NCBI GenBank assembly: GCA_031290405.1
Contig: JAITNO010000061.1
Coordinates: 1-8,180 of the forward strand
Direction of reading: 5' to 3'
DNA length: 8,180 nt
From: Spirochaetaceae bacterium
GTDB lineage: Bacteria > Spirochaetota > Spirochaetia > Treponematales > Breznakiellaceae
Below are positions 6,742-8,180 of this stretch, piece by piece. The notes under the pieces are model-generated. The model had not been told where the DNA came from and did not search any database. It saw only the letters and a program-made list of their open reading frames with translations. Numbering within the stretch: position 1 is the first letter of the stretch; each line of letters begins with the position of its first letter. Position numbers and translations under genes: made by a program.

Positions 6742-6810
6742 TGACGCGCTAAAAAACTCATGAGCGGCAATCGTGCGCCGCCTTGCCTTCAAGTTTTTGC
6801 CCGCTGCAAA

Positions 6811-6894
6811 AGGTTTCGGACAACTGTCCGAAGGTTTTGGATTGCAGTCATGAGGTTTTGGATTGCAATCCCAAAGTTTCGGATTGCAGTCCGT
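6811..6894. repeat. Four-unit 21-bp tandem repeat with dyad-symmetric cores
   Basis: Units at 6811-6831, 6832-6852, 6853-6873 and 6874-6894 are each exactly 21 bases, start with A(A/G)GTTT(T/C)GGA and end in TC plus three or four variable bases. Each contains a dyad centred on the same unit position: TTCGGACA-AC-TGTCCGAA (unit 1, 8-base arms), GGATTGCAGTCA (unit 2), GGATTGCAATCC (unit 3, perfect 12-base palindrome) and GGATTGCAGTCC (unit 4, one mismatch). A degenerate preceding unit may exist, with TTTTGC (6795-6800) and GCAAAA (6806-6811) as arms. Function is unknown; candidates are a multi-site operator or a dispersed genomic repeat. Confidence 0.85.
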
Positions 6895-6925
6895 GTGCTG
6901 GTTTTCAGTGTGTCCCCGGCCACCT

Positions 6926-6948
6926 TGCCGCCCCGCCGGGGGACGGCA
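6926..6948. repeat. GC-rich hairpin
   Basis: TGCCG (6926-6930) pairs with CGGCA (6944-6948), and after one C-A mismatch the flanking CCC and GGG pair too, giving a roughly 9-base stem. It lies between the tandem array and the response-regulator promoter. There is no T-tract. Confidence 0.5.
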
Positions 6949-7010
6949 GCTCTTGGACGCAAAGCCGACTGCGCGGGCTCAGTGCCGTAGGCCGCTGTAA
7001 AAAAGAGCGA

Positions 7011-7039
7011 TTGACAGGCGGTGGGATTGCGCTTATGAT
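7011..7039 (+). promoter_or_regulatory. Sigma-70 promoter of the response regulator-coaX unit
   Basis: A consensus TTGACA at 7011-7016 is followed after exactly 17 bases by TATGAT at 7034-7039, five of six matches to TATAAT. The expected start near 7046 leaves a 5' leader of about 28 bases containing the GGAGG ribosome binding site (7059-7063). This is the best promoter match I noticed in the window and suggests strong basal expression. Confidence 0.8.
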
Positions 7040-7073
7040 TTGCGGGAAACCATTTGACGGAGGTAAAAAAGTT

Positions 7074-7448
7074 ATGCCCGATACCGGAAAAAAAATCGTT
7101 CTCTGCGTTGACGATATGCCCGAGGTGCTAATGAACATCAACGCGATTCTTAAAAACCAGTACGACGTCCGTTCGGCGATAGACATCGCGTCGGCGCTGA
7201 GGGTTCTTGAAACGACGCACGTGGACCTTCTTCTGCTCGACATTGAAATGCCCGAAATGAGCGGCATCGATTTCTTTGCCAAACTGCAAAAAGACGCGCG
7301 GTACCAAAACATTCCGGTGGTCTTTCTTACTGCCGACACGGAGAACAAGACCGCGCAAAAGGCCATCAAAAAAGGCGCAAAAGGCTATCTGACCAAGCCG
7401 GTCAGCCCCGCCGCCCTGTTGGAGTCCGTCTCCTTCTTCTTCGAGTAG
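7074..7448 (+). CDS. Stand-alone response regulator receiver domain (CheY/Spo0F-like)
   Basis: A 124-residue cytoplasmic single-domain response regulator, phosphorylated by a partner histidine kinase and signalling through protein contacts, since it has no output domain. All receiver landmarks are present: acidic pocket Asp13-Asp14 (CVDD), phosphoacceptor Asp56 (LLLLDIEMP), Thr86 (FLTAD) and Lys108 (YLTKPVSP). The start is ATG 7074, 10 bases after GGAGG; a longer in-frame opening to 6783 is rejected because the promoter at 7011-7039 lies inside it. No kinase gene is in view. coaX begins 18 bases after the stop, so the two are almost certainly cotranscribed. What this regulator controls cannot be read from the sequence. 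Confidence 0.94.
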   Translation: MPDTGKKIVLCVDDMPEVLMNINAILKNQYDVRSAIDIASALRVLETTHVDLLLLDIEMPEMSGIDFFAKLQKDARYQNIPVVFLTADTENKTAQKAIKKGAKGYLTKPVSPAALLESVSFFFE

Positions 7449-7466
7449 GCTGAAGGCGCATCCACG

Positions 7467-8180
7467 ATGCTTCTTGTTATCGACATAGGAAACACGAACA
7501 TAGTGGTCGCCCTGTTCCGCGACGGCGCGCTGTCGCCGGTGGGGCGAATATACACCGACCCGAAGCGCACGGGGGACGAATACAGCATTGTTTTCCGTTC
7601 GCTGTTGCGGGAAATAGGCGTTTCGCCGCAGGATATTGGCGCGTCCATTGTGAGTTCGGTTGTGCCTGCCCTTATCGGGCCTTTCCTGAGCATGATCGAG
7701 GGGCTGACGGGGAAAAAGGCTTTGCTGGTGAATCATGCGCTCTACCACCTTCTGCCGGTGAAGATTCCGCCCTCGCGCGCGCACCAGATTGGGACGGACA
7801 TCGTCTGCAATGTTCTGGAGGCGTATTCGCGCTTCAATGGGCCGTGCATTGTGGTGGATTTTGGCACGGCGCTGAGTTTTGCGGCGATTGGGCGCGACGG
7901 CGCGCTTCTGGGAACGGCGATTACGCCGGGTTTGGGGATTGCGGTGCAATCGCTGGTTAGCCATACGGCCCAGCTTCCGCCTGTTGCGCTGGAAGCGCCG
8001 GAATCGACGCTGGGCGCGAATACGGTGGACGAGATTCAGTCGGGCATTGTGCTGGGCTACAAGGGGCTGGTGGAGTCGCTTATCGGCCAGTTTAAGGATG
8101 AGATGCAACGGCTGGAGGGGATGCGTCCCGAGGACGTCCGCGTGATTGCCACCGGCGGCCTGAACAGCGTCTTGAGTCCG
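7467..8180 (+). CDS. coaX: Type III pantothenate kinase (3' end beyond window)
   Basis: The first 238 codons of type III pantothenate kinase, which phosphorylates pantothenate with ATP in the first step of coenzyme A synthesis. CoaX members belong to the ASKHA fold, are cytoplasmic dimers, and are insensitive to CoA feedback. Visible motifs are the phosphate-binding DIGNTN at residues 6-11, GTD at 109-111 (the usual GxD with the catalytic Asp), DFGTA at 131-135, ITPGL at 152-156, EIQSGIVLGYKGLVE near 189-203 and ATGG at 228-231. The ATG follows GAAGG (7452-7456) by 10 bases and lies 18 bases after the response regulator stop. Family members are typically about 255-260 residues, so only some 20 residues are missing. 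No internal damage is seen. Confidence 0.95.
   Translation, partial: MLLVIDIGNTNIVVALFRDGALSPVGRIYTDPKRTGDEYSIVFRSLLREIGVSPQDIGASIVSSVVPALIGPFLSMIEGLTGKKALLVNHALYHLLPVKIPPSRAHQIGTDIVCNVLEAYSRFNGPCIVVDFGTALSFAAIGRDGALLGTAITPGLGIAVQSLVSHTAQLPPVALEAPESTLGANTVDEIQSGIVLGYKGLVESLIGQFKDEMQRLEGMRPEDVRVIATGGLNSVLSP

Larger units (their letters stand above)
6742..7010. other. Repeat-rich intergenic region between DUF167 and the response regulator
   Basis: No separate gene is supported. The region holds the 21-base tandem array (6811-6894) and a GC-rich hairpin (6926-6948). One open frame runs from ATG 6783 in frame into the response regulator. It translates the array as a degenerate 7-residue repeat (KVSDNCP, KVLDCSH and so on), has no family support and lies upstream of the real promoter. 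Confidence 0.6.

Noticed and set aside
6783..7073. N-terminal extension of the response regulator from ATG 6783
   Set aside because: The extension translates the 21-bp array and lies upstream of a near-consensus promoter and GGAGG site that fit the ATG at 7074; the receiver domain is complete without it.
1..8180. CRISPR array, tRNA or rRNA genes
   Set aside because: The only tandem array has no spacers (21-bp units abut directly), and no tRNA- or rRNA-like sequence was recognised.

Overview
The window is about 8.2 kb of moderately GC-rich bacterial DNA. My best guess for the source is a spirochaete, specifically a termite-gut-type Treponema relative. The guess rests on the style of the CoaX protein, on the short tandem palindromic repeats, and on the GC-rich hairpin repeats that lie between genes and run into one gene end. 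This is inference from pattern memory, not from a search. No previously undescribed multi-gene system is evident. The unusual material is in the non-coding DNA.

Layout: (1) Positions 6-1273 hold an insertion sequence related to the ISNCY/IS1202 type. Its DDE transposase gene is broken by one frameshift, and an 18-base binding-site-like motif occurs twice at each end. (2) Positions 1274-1884 contain no gene I can support. The stretch has GC-rich hairpins and a small direct repeat and separates the IS from the next genes. (3) Positions 1885-6355 are four minus-strand genes, read right to left: a TolC-family outer-membrane efflux protein, a metal-dependent cyclase/kynurenine-formamidase-like enzyme overlapping it by 25 bases, cobyric acid synthase (cobQ), and a DUF368 membrane protein of the polyprenyl-phosphate transporter family. 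(4) Positions 6412-8180 are plus-strand: a DUF167 (YggU-like) small protein, a 332-base spacer with a four-unit 21-base palindromic repeat array, then a stand-alone receiver-domain response regulator and type III pantothenate kinase (coaX). The last two form a two-gene unit behind a near-consensus sigma-70 promoter, and coaX runs off the window end.

How they fit: TolC and the cyclase look translationally coupled. cobQ appears to have its own promoter and may carry DUF368 with it. TolC and cobQ share a trait: neither has a visible Shine-Dalgarno sequence, and each has a TAnACT hexamer exactly 7 bases before its ATG, as expected for leaderless mRNAs. The other intact genes mostly have recognisable ribosome binding sites. 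The vitamin and cofactor theme (cobalamin, coenzyme A) is shared by two genes, but no single pathway links the window.
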